64,000 nt of DNA from Geodermatophilus obscurus DSM 43160. Its GTDB lineage: Bacteria; Actinomycetota; Actinomycetes; Mycobacteriales; Geodermatophilaceae. Made by a program: the position numbers and the translations under genes. Of the stretch, positions 25,624 through 34,419 are shown in pieces (position 1 is the first letter of the stretch; every line of letters begins with the position of its first letter). The stretch is taken from assembly GCF_000025345.1 (NCBI RefSeq), contig NC_013757.1:2046001-2110000 (forward strand). Direction: 5' to 3'. The notes below the pieces were generated by a model. The model did no database searches. It was not told where the DNA came from and saw only the letters and a list, made by a program, of their open reading frames with translations.

Positions 25624-28600
25624 TCCGTACCCGCGCCGGGACCCGTGGCAGCCCACCGTTCCGCGTCCATGCTCCCGAGGAGCTCGTCGAGCACGTCCCG
25701 CATAAACGTCAGGGCCCCGCGGGCGTCCGGGTCTCCGCGGAGGTGGTCGACCAGGGCCGGGTCGGCTTCCATCCGGCGCACTGCGTCAGCGATGAGGCTC
25801 TCCCGCGCGAGGAGGGCGAACCTGCCGGTCGTGTCGAGGTAGGGCAGCACGTGGGCCGCATCGGCGAGGCGGTCCGTGGCCGCCATCATGGTGATGAACT
25901 CGACGGCGATCATGCGCGTCACGTCCGTGTGGTCGCTGTCGAGGAGCGTGTGGATGTTGTCGCGCAGGAGCCGGTACGCCCGCGGGTGGTCACCGGCGGC
26001 GAAGGCGAGCCGCGCCTGCGCCGTCTGCAGGATCCGGTAGGTCCCGGCCGGGAGCTCCAGCTGCTCGGCCTGCGAGAACAACCGGGCCGCGTCGTCGTGC
26101 CGGCCCTGGTACTGGGCGGCGTAGCCGCGCAGGCCGAGGGCAAAGTACCGGAGGGTGGCCGGGCCGTGGAGGCGGTGTCGCTCCGCCATGCCCGCGGCCA
26201 CGGCGTCGAGTTCATCGAAGCGCTGCAACACGATGAGGGACGCCGCGACACCGGACACGTCCAGGATGTCCGCCGTGCGGTGCTCGCCGTGCTCGCGCAA
26301 CCACGCGACCGCGTCCGTCGAGGCGGCGTGGGCGTCCACGTCCACGTCCGACAGGTAGGTGTGGTTGAACCGGATCACGGGATGATCCCGGTGGCCATGG
26401 CGTCGCACGAGTCCGTCGAGTGCCTCGCGGTCTCCGGCCTGCGCATGCCGGTGCCCGGCCCACAGCAGCCAGTAGACCCGGCGGAAGTCGTCGTCGGGTG
26501 GCGTCAGCTCGAGGATCCGTTCGGCCCAGTCGCCGATCTGGACCCGCCGCCGGAGGCTGACCTCGGGGGCGACGGGGCGCACCAGGGCGTCGGCCAGGCC
26601 GAGGTCCCCGGTGGTGGCGGCCCAGCCGAACGCCGCGCGCAGGTCGGGCCACAGCTCGGCGAGCCGGGCGACGCCCTCGACCTCGTCCTGCCCGGTCAGC
26701 AGCCGGCCGATGTCCGCCGTCCGTTCGCGGCACCACTCGGCGTGGCGCGCGGCGACCGTCTCCCGGTCGCCATGTGCGGTGAGTCGGTCGAGCGCGAACT
26801 CCCGCAGGGTCTCCAGCAGGCGGAATTGCCGGCCGAAGGGGCCAGGGCCGACAGTGACGATCGAGCGCTGCACGAGGTCGCCGAGCAGCCGGTCGGTCTC
26901 CACGGCGTCCAGCTCCTCGCGCCCTCCGACCGTCTCCGCAGCGGACAGGTCGAAGGGACCGGCGAACACCGCCAGCCGTTCGAACAGCAGCTGCTGGGGG
27001 TGTGACAGCAGGTCGTAGGACCACTGCACGGTGGCCTGCAGGGTCCGGTGACGCTCCGCGCTGCCCCGGCTGTTGCCGGCCAGGAGCCGGAAGCGGTCGT
27101 CGAGCCGATCGAGCAGCTGGGCCGGTGTCAGGTGGACCGTGCGTGCGGCGGCGAGCTCGATCGCCAGCGGCAGACCGTCCAGGCGACGGCAGATCTCCTC
27201 GACCTCCGTCCGCACGTCGTGCAGGTCGAACGTCGCGTCCACGGCGCGGGCCCGCTCTGCGAAGAGCTCCACCGCGGGGCCGGTCACGTCCAGCGGCTCC
27301 ACCCGCAGCAGCTGTTCGCCGGGGATGGCCAGCGGTTCGCGGGAGGTGGCCAGGACCAGCGTGTCCCCGCCGGCGGCCGCGATCGCCCGGGCCAGCGCTG
27401 CCGCGCCGGCCACGACGTGTTCGCAGTTGTCCAGGACGAGCAGAGTCGGACGCGTGCGCAGCGTCGCCACGATCGAATCGCTCAGGGTCCGGCCGGCGCC
27501 GCCGATGACGCCGAGGGTCTCCGCGATCGTGGCGGGCACGTCGGCGTCGTTCGAGATCTCGCCCAGCTCGGCGAGCCAGACCCGCCAGGGGCCCTGGGTC
27601 CGAGCGTGCCGAGCGGCTGCCAGTGCGAGCGTGGTCTTGCCGACCCCACCGGGGCCGACCAGGGTGACGACCGTCGATGCCTCCAGTGCGTCGGCGATGG
27701 CCGCGAGGTCTCGCTCGCGGCCGAGGAGCCGAGGGGTACGGCCGGGGAGGTCGCCCCGCCCCGTAGAGGCGGTCCGCGGCATCGGGTGGTCGCCGTCATC
27801 CAGCTGGAGCACGGTGCGTTCCCCGGCCATGCCGTCGAGCCGGTAGGCGCCGAGGTCTCGGAGGTCGTCGCGTTCCAGCAGCGCGGCCGTCACCGCTGAC
27901 AGGAGGACCTGCCCACCGTGGGCGGCGGCCGCCAGCCGCAAGGCGGTGTGCACCGCCAGCCCGAAGTAGCCGCCGCCGTGTTCCGCGGTCTCGCCGGTGT
28001 GCAGCGCCACCTGGAGGCGCAGCTCGATCCCGCCGGGCCAGGACTCCGAGTCGACCGCGAGCTGCAGGTCGGTCGCCCACGTGGCCGCATCGTCGGCCCG
28101 GTGGAACGCCACGCCGATCGACTCGCCGGCGGCGACGACGCTGGTACCGCCGTGCCGCTCGGTGACGTCGCGGACGACGGTGTCCAGTCGGGTGATCGCC
28201 TGAGCCATCTTGCGACCCTGCTGGGCCCACAGCAGCGTGGCATCGGCGACCTCGGCGAAGCCGAACGTCACGGTCCCGGTCGGTCCGGGCCCGGGCGCTG
28301 GCCCCGGTGGGCCCGCCGCCGCGGCGCTGCCCTCGAGCTGCTGGTCGTGGGCGAGAATCTGCGCCTCGACCCCCCGCAGGCGTGGGCCCGGTTCGACGCC
28401 GAGCTCGTCGATCAGGTGCTCCCGGGCGCGCTGGAACGCGGACAGCGCATCGGCCTGTCGTCCCGCTCGGTACAGCGCAATCATCAGCAGGGCCCACAGC
28501 TCCTCGCGGAACGGGTGAGCCGCGGTCTGCTCGGTCAGGGCAGCGATGACGGCCGCCGGGTCGGTGGACAGCCGCCGGCGCAGCCGGTCCTCCGTCGCGT

Positions 28601-29030
28601 CCATCCACTGGTCCACCAGTGCGTCTGCCGCGGCCTGGAGTCCGGGTGCCTCCAGGCCGGCCAGCGGGGTGCCGCCCCAGGCGTCCAGCGCGCCGTCGAC
28701 GTCCCCGGCGCTCAGCAGCCGACGGAACCGGGCCACGTCGACCTGGTCGGGGTCCAGCGCGAGTCGATAGGTCCCGCCGCTCCGGGTGATCGCCGCCGCC
28801 CCAAGCCCGCGGCGCAGCTGCGCGACGTACCCCTGCAGTGTCTTGTCCGCGGTGCGGGGCGGGTCGTCGGGCCACACCACGTCGATCAGGCGTGAGGCCG
28901 GCACCGGTTCGCCCGCCGACAGCGCCAGCGCGGCCAGCAGGACACGGCACTTCGGCGACCCCACGTCCAGCGGGGTCCCCTCGCCGTCGATGGCCGTCAC
29001 ACCGCCGAGGAGCCGGACCTCCACCACCAC
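25605..29030 (-). CDS. SARP-type regulator with degenerate cyclase-like and NB-ARC domains
   Basis: 1141 aa, intact, same domain order as the regulator at 22280: winged helix (VEVRLLGGVTAIDGEGTPLD), BTAD, cyclase-like, NB-ARC (GPGGVGKTTLAL; LLVLDNCEH) and helical repeats. In the cyclase-like domain both metal positions are lost (FGFAEVADATLLW and AAGESIGVAF), so it is probably a regulatory relic. The start is one of three consecutive GTG codons; 29030 is favoured because GGAAGGG lies upstream. An MDR oxidoreductase and a DUF4386 gene are divergent from it and may be targets. The 19-base 3' overlap with its paralogue is unusual. Confidence 0.88.
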   Translation of the reverse strand: MVVEVRLLGGVTAIDGEGTPLDVGSPKCRVLLAALALSAGEPVPASRLIDVVWPDDPPRTADKTLQGYVAQLRRGLGAAAITRSGGTYRLALDPDQVDVARFRRLLSAGDVDGALDAWGGTPLAGLEAPGLQAAADALVDQWMDATEDRLRRRLSTDPAAVIAALTEQTAAHPFREELWALLMIALYRAGRQADALSAFQRAREHLIDELGVEPGPRLRGVEAQILAHDQQLEGSAAAAGPPGPAPGPGPTGTVTFGFAEVADATLLWAQQGRKMAQAITRLDTVVRDVTERHGGTSVVAAGESIGVAFHRADDAATWATDLQLAVDSESWPGGIELRLQVALHTGETAEHGGGYFGLAVHTALRLAAAAHGGQVLLSAVTAALLERDDLRDLGAYRLDGMAGERTVLQLDDGDHPMPRTASTGRGDLPGRTPRLLGRERDLAAIADALEASTVVTLVGPGGVGKTTLALAAARHARTQGPWRVWLAELGEISNDADVPATIAETLGVIGGAGRTLSDSIVATLRTRPTLLVLDNCEHVVAGAAALARAIAAAGGDTLVLATSREPLAIPGEQLLRVEPLDVTGPAVELFAERARAVDATFDLHDVRTEVEEICRRLDGLPLAIELAAARTVHLTPAQLLDRLDDRFRLLAGNSRGSAERHRTLQATVQWSYDLLSHPQQLLFERLAVFAGPFDLSAAETVGGREELDAVETDRLLGDLVQRSIVTVGPGPFGRQFRLLETLREFALDRLTAHGDRETVAARHAEWCRERTADIGRLLTGQDEVEGVARLAELWPDLRAAFGWAATTGDLGLADALVRPVAPEVSLRRRVQIGDWAERILELTPPDDDFRRVYWLLWAGHRHAQAGDREALDGLVRRHGHRDHPVIRFNHTYLSDVDVDAHAASTDAVAWLREHGEHRTADILDVSGVAASLIVLQRFDELDAVAAGMAERHRLHGPATLRYFALGLRGYAAQYQGRHDDAARLFSQAEQLELPAGTYRILQTAQARLAFAAGDHPRAYRLLRDNIHTLLDSDHTDVTRMIAVEFITMMAATDRLADAAHVLPYLDTTGRFALLARESLIADAVRRMEADPALVDHLRGDPDARGALTFMRDVLDELLGSMDAERWAATGPGAGTDQSAIS

Positions 29031-29170
29031 GCCAGCCCTTCCGCTGCTGTACCTCCGCACCGTCCCCGGGTCTGCACCCGGTTCCCACCGGACTCCCACC
29101 GCAGCTCCACCGGCGCCTGCCACCGTCGGTCTACCAGCTCGAGGCGCACCACCGACGACAGGTTGCTGCC

Positions 29171-30196
29171 ATGCCCACCATGACCACCTCCCGAGCCGCC
29201 CGCATGCAAGCGGTTGTGCAGGACCGGTACGGGACCCCGGAGGTCCTGCAGGTCCGGCACGTCCCGCGTCCGGCCATCGCAGAGGACGAGGTCCTCGTCC
29301 GCGCTCACGCCGCCGGTGTGGACCGGGGTGTCTGGCACCTCATGACTGGGCTGCCCTACGCCGTACGCCTCGCGGGTTACGGAATCCGGGCACCGAAGGG
29401 CCCCGTCCTCGGCGGGGACGTCGCCGGCGTCGTCGAAGCCGTCGGTGCCGCGGTGACCCGCTTCCGCCCCGGTGACGCCGTCCTCGGCATCGGCACCGGC
29501 GCGTTCGCCGAGTACGTGCGGGCCCGCGAGGACAAGCTCGTGCCCAAGCCGGCCGAGCTCACCTTCGTCCAGGCCGCCGCGCTCCCCGTCTCCGGCCTGA
29601 CGGCCCTGCAGGCGGTGCGCGACCACGCCAACGTCCAGCCCGGCCAGCAGGTCCTCGTCCTCGGCGCATCGGGCGGCGTCGGGACCTACGCCGTGCAGCT
29701 GGCCAAGGCCCGGGGTGCCACCGTCATCGGGGTCTGCCGCACCGCGAAGGTCGACCTCGTGCGGGCTCTCGGCGCCGACCAGGTCGTCGACTACACCCGC
29801 ACGGACCCGACAGATGGCAGCCGTCGCTACGACCGGATCCTCGACATCGGGGGCAGCACCCCGCTGTCCAGCCTGCGGCGTGCCCTCACGCCGGCGGGAC
29901 GGCTGACGATCATCGGTGGCGAGACCGAGGGGCGGTGGCTCGGCGGCTACGACCGCACGCTCCGGGCGCCACTGCTGTCGATGTTCGTCCGCCAGGACCT
30001 CGGCAGGCCCTGGGTCTGCTCCGAGAACCACGTCGACCTGGCCGTGCTGGTCGAGCACGTGGCCGCAGGTGAGGTCACCCCGCTAGTCGACCGGACCTTC
30101 CTGCTCTCCGAGGCCGCCGCCGCGATCCGGCACCTGATCGACGGACGGGCCGGCGGAAAGGTCGTCATCACCGTCGACGCCACCACCCACCGCTGA
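29171..30196 (+). CDS. NAD(P)-dependent MDR oxidoreductase (zinc-less quinone reductase type)
   Basis: 341 aa. The N-terminal GroES-like domain (MQAVVQDRYGTPEVLQVRHV; PVLGGDVAGVVEAVG) lacks the structural zinc Cys cluster. The Rossmann domain has LVLGASGGVGTYAVQLAKAR at about 150-170. The C-terminus GRAGGKVVITVD is typical of quinone oxidoreductase/zeta-crystallin proteins. Three in-frame ATGs (29171, 29180, 29204) are possible starts. The gene is divergent from the SARP regulator and followed after 38 bases by a DUF4386 gene, which suggests a two-gene operon. Confidence 0.85.
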   Translation: MPTMTTSRAARMQAVVQDRYGTPEVLQVRHVPRPAIAEDEVLVRAHAAGVDRGVWHLMTGLPYAVRLAGYGIRAPKGPVLGGDVAGVVEAVGAAVTRFRPGDAVLGIGTGAFAEYVRAREDKLVPKPAELTFVQAAALPVSGLTALQAVRDHANVQPGQQVLVLGASGGVGTYAVQLAKARGATVIGVCRTAKVDLVRALGADQVVDYTRTDPTDGSRRYDRILDIGGSTPLSSLRRALTPAGRLTIIGGETEGRWLGGYDRTLRAPLLSMFVRQDLGRPWVCSENHVDLAVLVEHVAAGEVTPLVDRTFLLSEAAAAIRHLIDGRAGGKVVITVDATTHR

Positions 30197-30234
30197 CCAG
30201 TCCACCCATTTAGCCACGAGAACCGGAGACCGCC

Positions 30235-30930
30235 ATGACCACCCAGGTCGACACCACGACCCGATCCCGCAATGCCAGGAACATGACCGCCGCGTCCGAC
30301 GGTGCCTACGACCCCACGACCCGGAAGGCTGCCATTACCGCGGGACTGCTGTTCCTCACCGCCACGGGAACGTTCCTGCTCGGTGACTCGCTCGTCCTCG
30401 GCTACTTCTCGACGCCGACCACCGGCAGGAGCAGCCTGACCTCCGGCGTCGCGCTGCAGGCCGTGTGCGCGCTGGCGAACGCCGGCATCGGTCTCGCCCT
30501 GCTCGGGGTGCTGAGCCGCCACGGCAAGGGACTCGCCAGGGGCTACCTGTTGGTCCGCTGCCTGGAGGCTGTCACCATCCTCGCCATCGGTGTCTACATC
30601 CTGGCAACCACCAGCCTGGTGGCCAACTACGAGGTCATCATCTACGGCTTCACGGGCACCGCCGGCCTCATGCTCTCGTACGTCTTGCTCAGGGGCCGAC
30701 TGGTCCCCACCTGGCTCTCGTGGCTCGGGCTGGTGGGCTATGTCGCGATCCTGCTCGCCATCCCGAGCACGCTGCTCAACATCGCCACCCTCGACTCGGG
30801 TCCCGGCATGCTCCTCTACGTGCCCGGCGCGCTGTTCGAACTGCTCCTGCCGATACTCCTGATCACGCGCGGGTTCCGCCGTACCAGCAGGCACGCGCCG
30901 ACGGTCCGGTCCACCGTGCTCACGGCGTAG
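30235..30930 (+). CDS. DUF4386-family membrane protein
   Basis: 231 aa. A polar N-terminus of about 30 residues precedes RKAAITAGLLFLTATGTFLL and five or six more hydrophobic helices. The central LVRCLEAVTILAIGVYIL and the C-terminal LFELLLPILLITRGF match the other DUF4386 copies. It lies just after the MDR oxidoreductase, probably cotranscribed. An IS5-type transposase gene starts about 110 bases downstream on the other strand. Confidence 0.85.
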   Translation: MTTQVDTTTRSRNARNMTAASDGAYDPTTRKAAITAGLLFLTATGTFLLGDSLVLGYFSTPTTGRSSLTSGVALQAVCALANAGIGLALLGVLSRHGKGLARGYLLVRCLEAVTILAIGVYILATTSLVANYEVIIYGFTGTAGLMLSYVLLRGRLVPTWLSWLGLVGYVAILLAIPSTLLNIATLDSGPGMLLYVPGALFELLLPILLITRGFRRTSRHAPTVRSTVLTA

Positions 30931-31041
30931 GGCTTGGGCTGGTCATTGCCGCAGCAACGCCGTCGCGGGGAGCCGAGGGTGCTCAGGGCTGACCCAGGAT
31001 GCCGATCAGGACCGTCCGATGCCTGTTCAGGGCGGGTTTGC

Positions 31042-32040
31042 TCACGCGGCGGTGCCGGCCGGAAGAGCCTTCGGTGGGCGGTGGAGCTGGCCCGGTCGTG
31101 GGGTTCGTTCCTGGCTGGAGACCAGTCCGGCGACCGCGGGCAGCATCGTGTCCAGGTGCTCGCGGCGGCCGAGGTGACGTGACAGGGCCCGCCAGTTCTT
31201 CAGGTGGCCGATGCCGTGCTCCACGCGGATCCGCTTGGCCGAGTGAGCCCGGCGTTCGGCCTCGTGCGCCACAGCAACGGCGGGGAAGACCGGGATCTGG
31301 TTCTTCCGCCGGGCCGGCCGCGGAGTGAGGACCGCGCCGGCGGTCTGGGTGCTCAGGCCCTGATACCCGGCGTCGGCGAGCAGGGTCACGCTCGGGGTGC
31401 GGGCCAGCAACTCGACCAGGCCGGCCTGGCGCACCTGGGTCAGATCGTGAATGGCGCCCGGACGGGTCTGCCCGCAGAACAGCAGCCGCCCAGCGGCATC
31501 GGTGATCACTAGCGCCTTGACCGTGTTGGCGCGGGCCTTGCCCGAGACGAACCGAGCCCGGCCGGCCCGGTGGGCCGCCGGGCGGCGCACCCGGACCTCG
31601 GTGGCATCCAGCAGGCCGACCCGCCCGCTGGCGCCCAGATGAGCGACCACGTCGGCCAGGGTGCGCAGCCGGACCCCGCCGTCGACGGTGCAGCCGCGTT
31701 CGGCCAGCAGCGGGCGGACCTCTCCGACCGCGCGGGTGATGGTGGAACGGGACACCCCAAACCAGCAGGCCAGCACGTCATGGGTGACTCCGTGGCGCAG
31801 GTGCACCAGGGTGGCCAGCAGCCGGTCGAGGAACACCAGCCGGTACCGGGCACCGGCTCCGACCGCCCGCCGCCGGGGCCGATCGGCCAGCCGCGCGTCC
31901 TGGCGCGCCTGCCAGCGCGGGCCCAGCTCGGCGACCAGCTCGGCCAGCACCTCTCGAGACAGTCCGGTCACCCGGCGATCGGCGACAGCGGCGGCGCGGG
32001 GAAGAGTGCTCGACACATCACGACCCTGCTCGTCCTGCAC
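31042..32040 (-). CDS. IS5-family transposase (DDE_Tnp_4 type)
   Basis: 332 aa, apparently intact. An N-terminal helical HTH region (THDVLACWFGVSRSTITRAV) is followed by the DDE core: GLLDATEVRVRRP (D), VTLLADAGYQGL (D) and VEHGIGHLKNWRALS (E). This belongs to the HARBI1-like/IS5 (ISL2-type) transposases. I could not identify convincing terminal repeats, so the limits of the IS are not given. It interrupts the spacing between the DUF4386 gene and the MarR-regulated genes. Confidence 0.85.
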   Translation of the reverse strand: MQDEQGRDVSSTLPRAAAVADRRVTGLSREVLAELVAELGPRWQARQDARLADRPRRRAVGAGARYRLVFLDRLLATLVHLRHGVTHDVLACWFGVSRSTITRAVGEVRPLLAERGCTVDGGVRLRTLADVVAHLGASGRVGLLDATEVRVRRPAAHRAGRARFVSGKARANTVKALVITDAAGRLLFCGQTRPGAIHDLTQVRQAGLVELLARTPSVTLLADAGYQGLSTQTAGAVLTPRPARRKNQIPVFPAVAVAHEAERRAHSAKRIRVEHGIGHLKNWRALSRHLGRREHLDTMLPAVAGLVSSQERTPRPGQLHRPPKALPAGTAA

Positions 32041-32126
32041 ACAGCACGGTCAAGTCGTCGGGCTAACCATGCACGAGGTTGTAAGTCCTCGCGGAGCACG
32101 GTGTCGTCGGCTCCTTCTCTTGACGC

Positions 32127-32174
32127 GGTCCCTAGTCGACACGGTCCCTCGTCGACACGGTCCCTCGTCGACAC
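32127..32174. repeat. Three tandem 16-bp repeats
   Basis: The unit GGTCCCTCGTCGACAC occurs at 32127-32142 (one A for C change), 32143-32158 and 32159-32174. Each contains a GTCGAC palindrome. They lie between the IS5 transposase start and the operator-promoter of the GtrA-like gene. Confidence 0.9.
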
Positions 32175-32211
32175 GGTTTAAGGCAGGCGGGCGTAGCACC
32201 GATCTGTAGTT

Positions 32212-32260
32212 GCTTGACACAGCAAGTAATTTCCCTGTACATTCACTTGCGCAATCAAGT
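32212..32260 (+). promoter_or_regulatory. Promoter with two MarR-type operators, upstream of the GtrA-like gene
   Basis: Operator 1 is GCTTG-N6-CAAGT (32212-32227) and operator 2 ACTTG-N6-CAAGT (32245-32260), starts exactly 33 bases apart. A sigma70-like promoter fits: TTGACA 32214-32219, 18-base spacer, TACATT 32238-32243. Operator 1 therefore covers the -35 and operator 2 lies just after the -10, an arrangement suited to repression. The same layout recurs at 34971 and 45688. Confidence 0.75.
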
Positions 32261-32281
32261 CACCGCTCGAGGAGTCCTTCG

Positions 32282-32743
32282 ATGAACGTCGTCAGCAGGA
32301 GCCGATCGCTCGTGGACCGGCTGCGCAGCGACGAGGGGCCGGCCCAGTTCGCCCGGTTCGTCGTCGTCGGTGGCCTCTCGAGCGCGGTGTACGCCCTCCT
32401 CTTCCTGGCCCTGGCCGGGTTCGGCGACCAGGCGGCCATGGTCGCGGGATCGGTCGCCTCCTCCGTGCTGGCCAACGAGTTGCACCGCCGGCTGACCTTC
32501 CACGCCGGCGAGCGGGTGACCTGGCAGGCCGCGCAGGCGGAGGGCGGGGCGCTCGTCGTCGCCGGGATGGTCCTGACCGGCCTCGCGCTGTACGGGTGGG
32601 ACGCCGTGGCTGGCCCGGGCAGTGCGCTCACCGACCTGGCGGTCATCGCCACCGTCACCGCGACGATCGGGCTCGTCCGGTTCGCCGCACTGCGCTGGCT
32701 GTTCCGGCCGCCCGCCCACGCCCCCGCCCTGGCCCTGGCCTGA
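32282..32743 (+). CDS. GtrA-like small membrane protein
   Basis: 153 aa with four hydrophobic helices: FARFVVVGGLSSAVYALLFL, then VAGSVASSVLANELHRRLTF, the GtrA-typical segment in which Asn and Arg follow the second helix, then two C-terminal helices. GtrA/DPMS-like proteins move lipid-linked sugars or form part of membrane glycosylation systems. Their role under stress regulators is unclear. The start ATG 32282 has GAGGAG upstream, 21 bases after operator 2. A DUF6069 gene follows after 78 bases. Confidence 0.75.
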   Translation: MNVVSRSRSLVDRLRSDEGPAQFARFVVVGGLSSAVYALLFLALAGFGDQAAMVAGSVASSVLANELHRRLTFHAGERVTWQAAQAEGGALVVAGMVLTGLALYGWDAVAGPGSALTDLAVIATVTATIGLVRFAALRWLFRPPAHAPALALA

Positions 32744-32821
32744 GTCCGCGGCCCTCCCGGCCCCATTGCCGGACGCGATGCCGCTGTCCGGATCCGCCCA
32801 TCCCTGTTCAAGGAGCACATC

Positions 32822-33280
32822 ATGACCAGCCGCCCCGCCGTCGCCACGCCCAGCGCCCCGGAGTCGACCGCACCCTCCGGAGCTCGTCACCCGCTCGCCG
32901 CCGCGATCGGGGTGGCCACCGTCTGCTCCGCAGTCGTCAACTCCGTGATCGCCGCCATCGCCCGCGGCCCGCTTGACGCCTCGCCGGACTTCCAGCCGCT
33001 CACCGCGCCGGTCTTCCTGATGTGGACGGTCGTCGGCACCGTCGTCGGGGCGCTGGGGTGGCGGCTCATCACGCGGCGCAGCGCCCGCCCCGCGCGCCTG
33101 CTGCGCTGGCTGGTCCCCACAGTGGTCGTGGTCTCCCTCGTCCCGGACCTCCTGCTGCTCGCCGCCGACTCGATGCCCGGCACCAGCGTTCCCGCCGTGC
33201 TCGCCCTCATGGCCATGCACGTCGCCACCGCAGCGGTCGCCGTCCCCGCCTACCAGCGGTTCCTGCCCGCCACCGACTGA
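32822..33280 (+). CDS. DUF6069-family membrane protein
   Basis: 152 aa with four membrane helices. Family landmarks are FQPLTAPVFLMWTVVGTVVG, then LRWLVPTVVVVSLVPDLLLL and the C-terminal LMAMHVATAAVAVPAYQRFL. A second member at 45893 shares the same landmarks and is also downstream of a dual MarR-type operator. The function is unknown. Probably cotranscribed with the GtrA-like gene. Confidence 0.8.
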   Translation: MTSRPAVATPSAPESTAPSGARHPLAAAIGVATVCSAVVNSVIAAIARGPLDASPDFQPLTAPVFLMWTVVGTVVGALGWRLITRRSARPARLLRWLVPTVVVVSLVPDLLLLAADSMPGTSVPAVLALMAMHVATAAVAVPAYQRFLPATD

Positions 33281-33419
33281 TCCGACGCGGGCGGGCCGGG
33301 TGGTCGGGCAGGCCCGCCCGCAGCCGCAGTCGACTCCGAAGCAGCCAGTGCTCGATCATGCTCGTGGGCGGTCGTCGACCGCACCGCCGGATCCGTGGCC
33401 GAGAGATCTGCGCCGTCGC

Positions 33420-33557
33420 GTGAGAAGAGGTGCCATCGAAGCGGTCGAGGAGCCGCGGTGGTTGACCGCGGAGGAGCAGCAGACCTGGCTGGAGCTGATC
33501 GGGGTACTCACCTGGCTGCCCGACGCCATCGACGCCCAGCCGCAGCGCGCACCCTCC
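33420..33557 (+). pseudogene. Fragment of a MarR regulator gene (N-terminal 45 codons)
   Basis: EAVEEPRWLTAEEQQTWLEL and IGVLTWLPDAIDAQPQR are nearly identical to residues ~1-45 of the intact MarR at 34420-34923, but on the opposite strand. The start codon is lost and the DNA-binding part is absent. It is a partial inverted duplication about 0.9 kb from the intact gene. Confidence 0.85.
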
Positions 33558-33783
33558 ACAACAGACCGGCGGGCAGGTCGACTGGCCGCACAACCCACCG
33601 GACACGACGTGACCTCGACCGGACACGGGAACCGGGTGAGCGACCGGTACCGACCGGGCGTCCGTGGACGGGCGTGCACGTGGAGCCACGAGCAGCGATC
33701 CTGGCGGGGGTCGGGGAGTGGCTGCCGCGGCCAGGAGGAGGGTCTGACGTGTGGGGTCGCCGATCGGTCACCGGGCCGGCCAG

Positions 33784-34323
33784 GTGAGCAGACTCAGGTT
33801 GCCGCGGCGCGCCGGCCGGGCAGGTGGACCGGACGACCTGCCCCGCGAGGACGTCGCGAGCCGCGTGTCCGCCTACGTGTACGGCAACGTCCTGGTGATG
33901 GCGGCGTTGATCGCACTGCACCCGGACGAGCTGCGGGGACCCACGGGCGTGCTCTACCTGCTGGGGGTGGGGGTCTCGACCTTCGTCGCGCACACGGTGG
34001 GTGAGGCGGTCGGGCTGCGGGTCCGCGAGGGCCGATCGCTGGACACGACTGCTGTCCGGCGGGAGATCCGGAATGCACTGCCCATCGTGACGACCGCCGG
34101 CGCACCCATCGCGATGCTGCTGCTGGCGTGGACCGACCTGGTGGACGCCGACGTGGTGCTCGTCCTGGCGCTTGGGCTGGTCGACGTCAGGCTGGCCCTG
34201 TTGGGCTCGGTGGTGGCGTGGGTGTCCGGGGAGCGCAGTTCGACCCGGGTGTTCCTGGCGGGCTTCGTCCTGGCGGTCGTCGCCGCTGCCACGGCCGTGC
34301 TCAAGTGGCAGCTGACGCACTGA
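33784..34323 (+). CDS. Four- to five-helix membrane protein (179 aa), unknown
   Basis: A basic N-terminus is followed by hydrophobic segments about YGNVLVMAALIALH, VLYLLGVGVSTFVAHTVGEA, IVTTAGAPIAMLLLAW, VVLVLALGLVDVRLALLGS and VFLAGFVLAVVAAATAVL. GTG 33784 was chosen as start; a longer form from 33751 is possible. No family is recognised. It lies between the MarR remnant and the convergent intact MarR gene. Confidence 0.6.
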   Translation: MSRLRLPRRAGRAGGPDDLPREDVASRVSAYVYGNVLVMAALIALHPDELRGPTGVLYLLGVGVSTFVAHTVGEAVGLRVREGRSLDTTAVRREIRNALPIVTTAGAPIAMLLLAWTDLVDADVVLVLALGLVDVRLALLGSVVAWVSGERSSTRVFLAGFVLAVVAAATAVLKWQLTH

Positions 34324-34419
34324 GCAGCGGTGACCGGGACTGCGGACCGGTGGCCACCGATGGCGGAATGACGGCGGCGCAGACGGTGGCGCCCTACCGG
34401 GACGTCGGCACTCGGGGAA

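Noticed and set aside
30931-32130. Terminal inverted repeats of the IS5-type element
   Set aside because: GGGCTGACC (left) and GGGCTAACC (right) are in direct, not inverted, orientation. No convincing repeat or target duplication was found.
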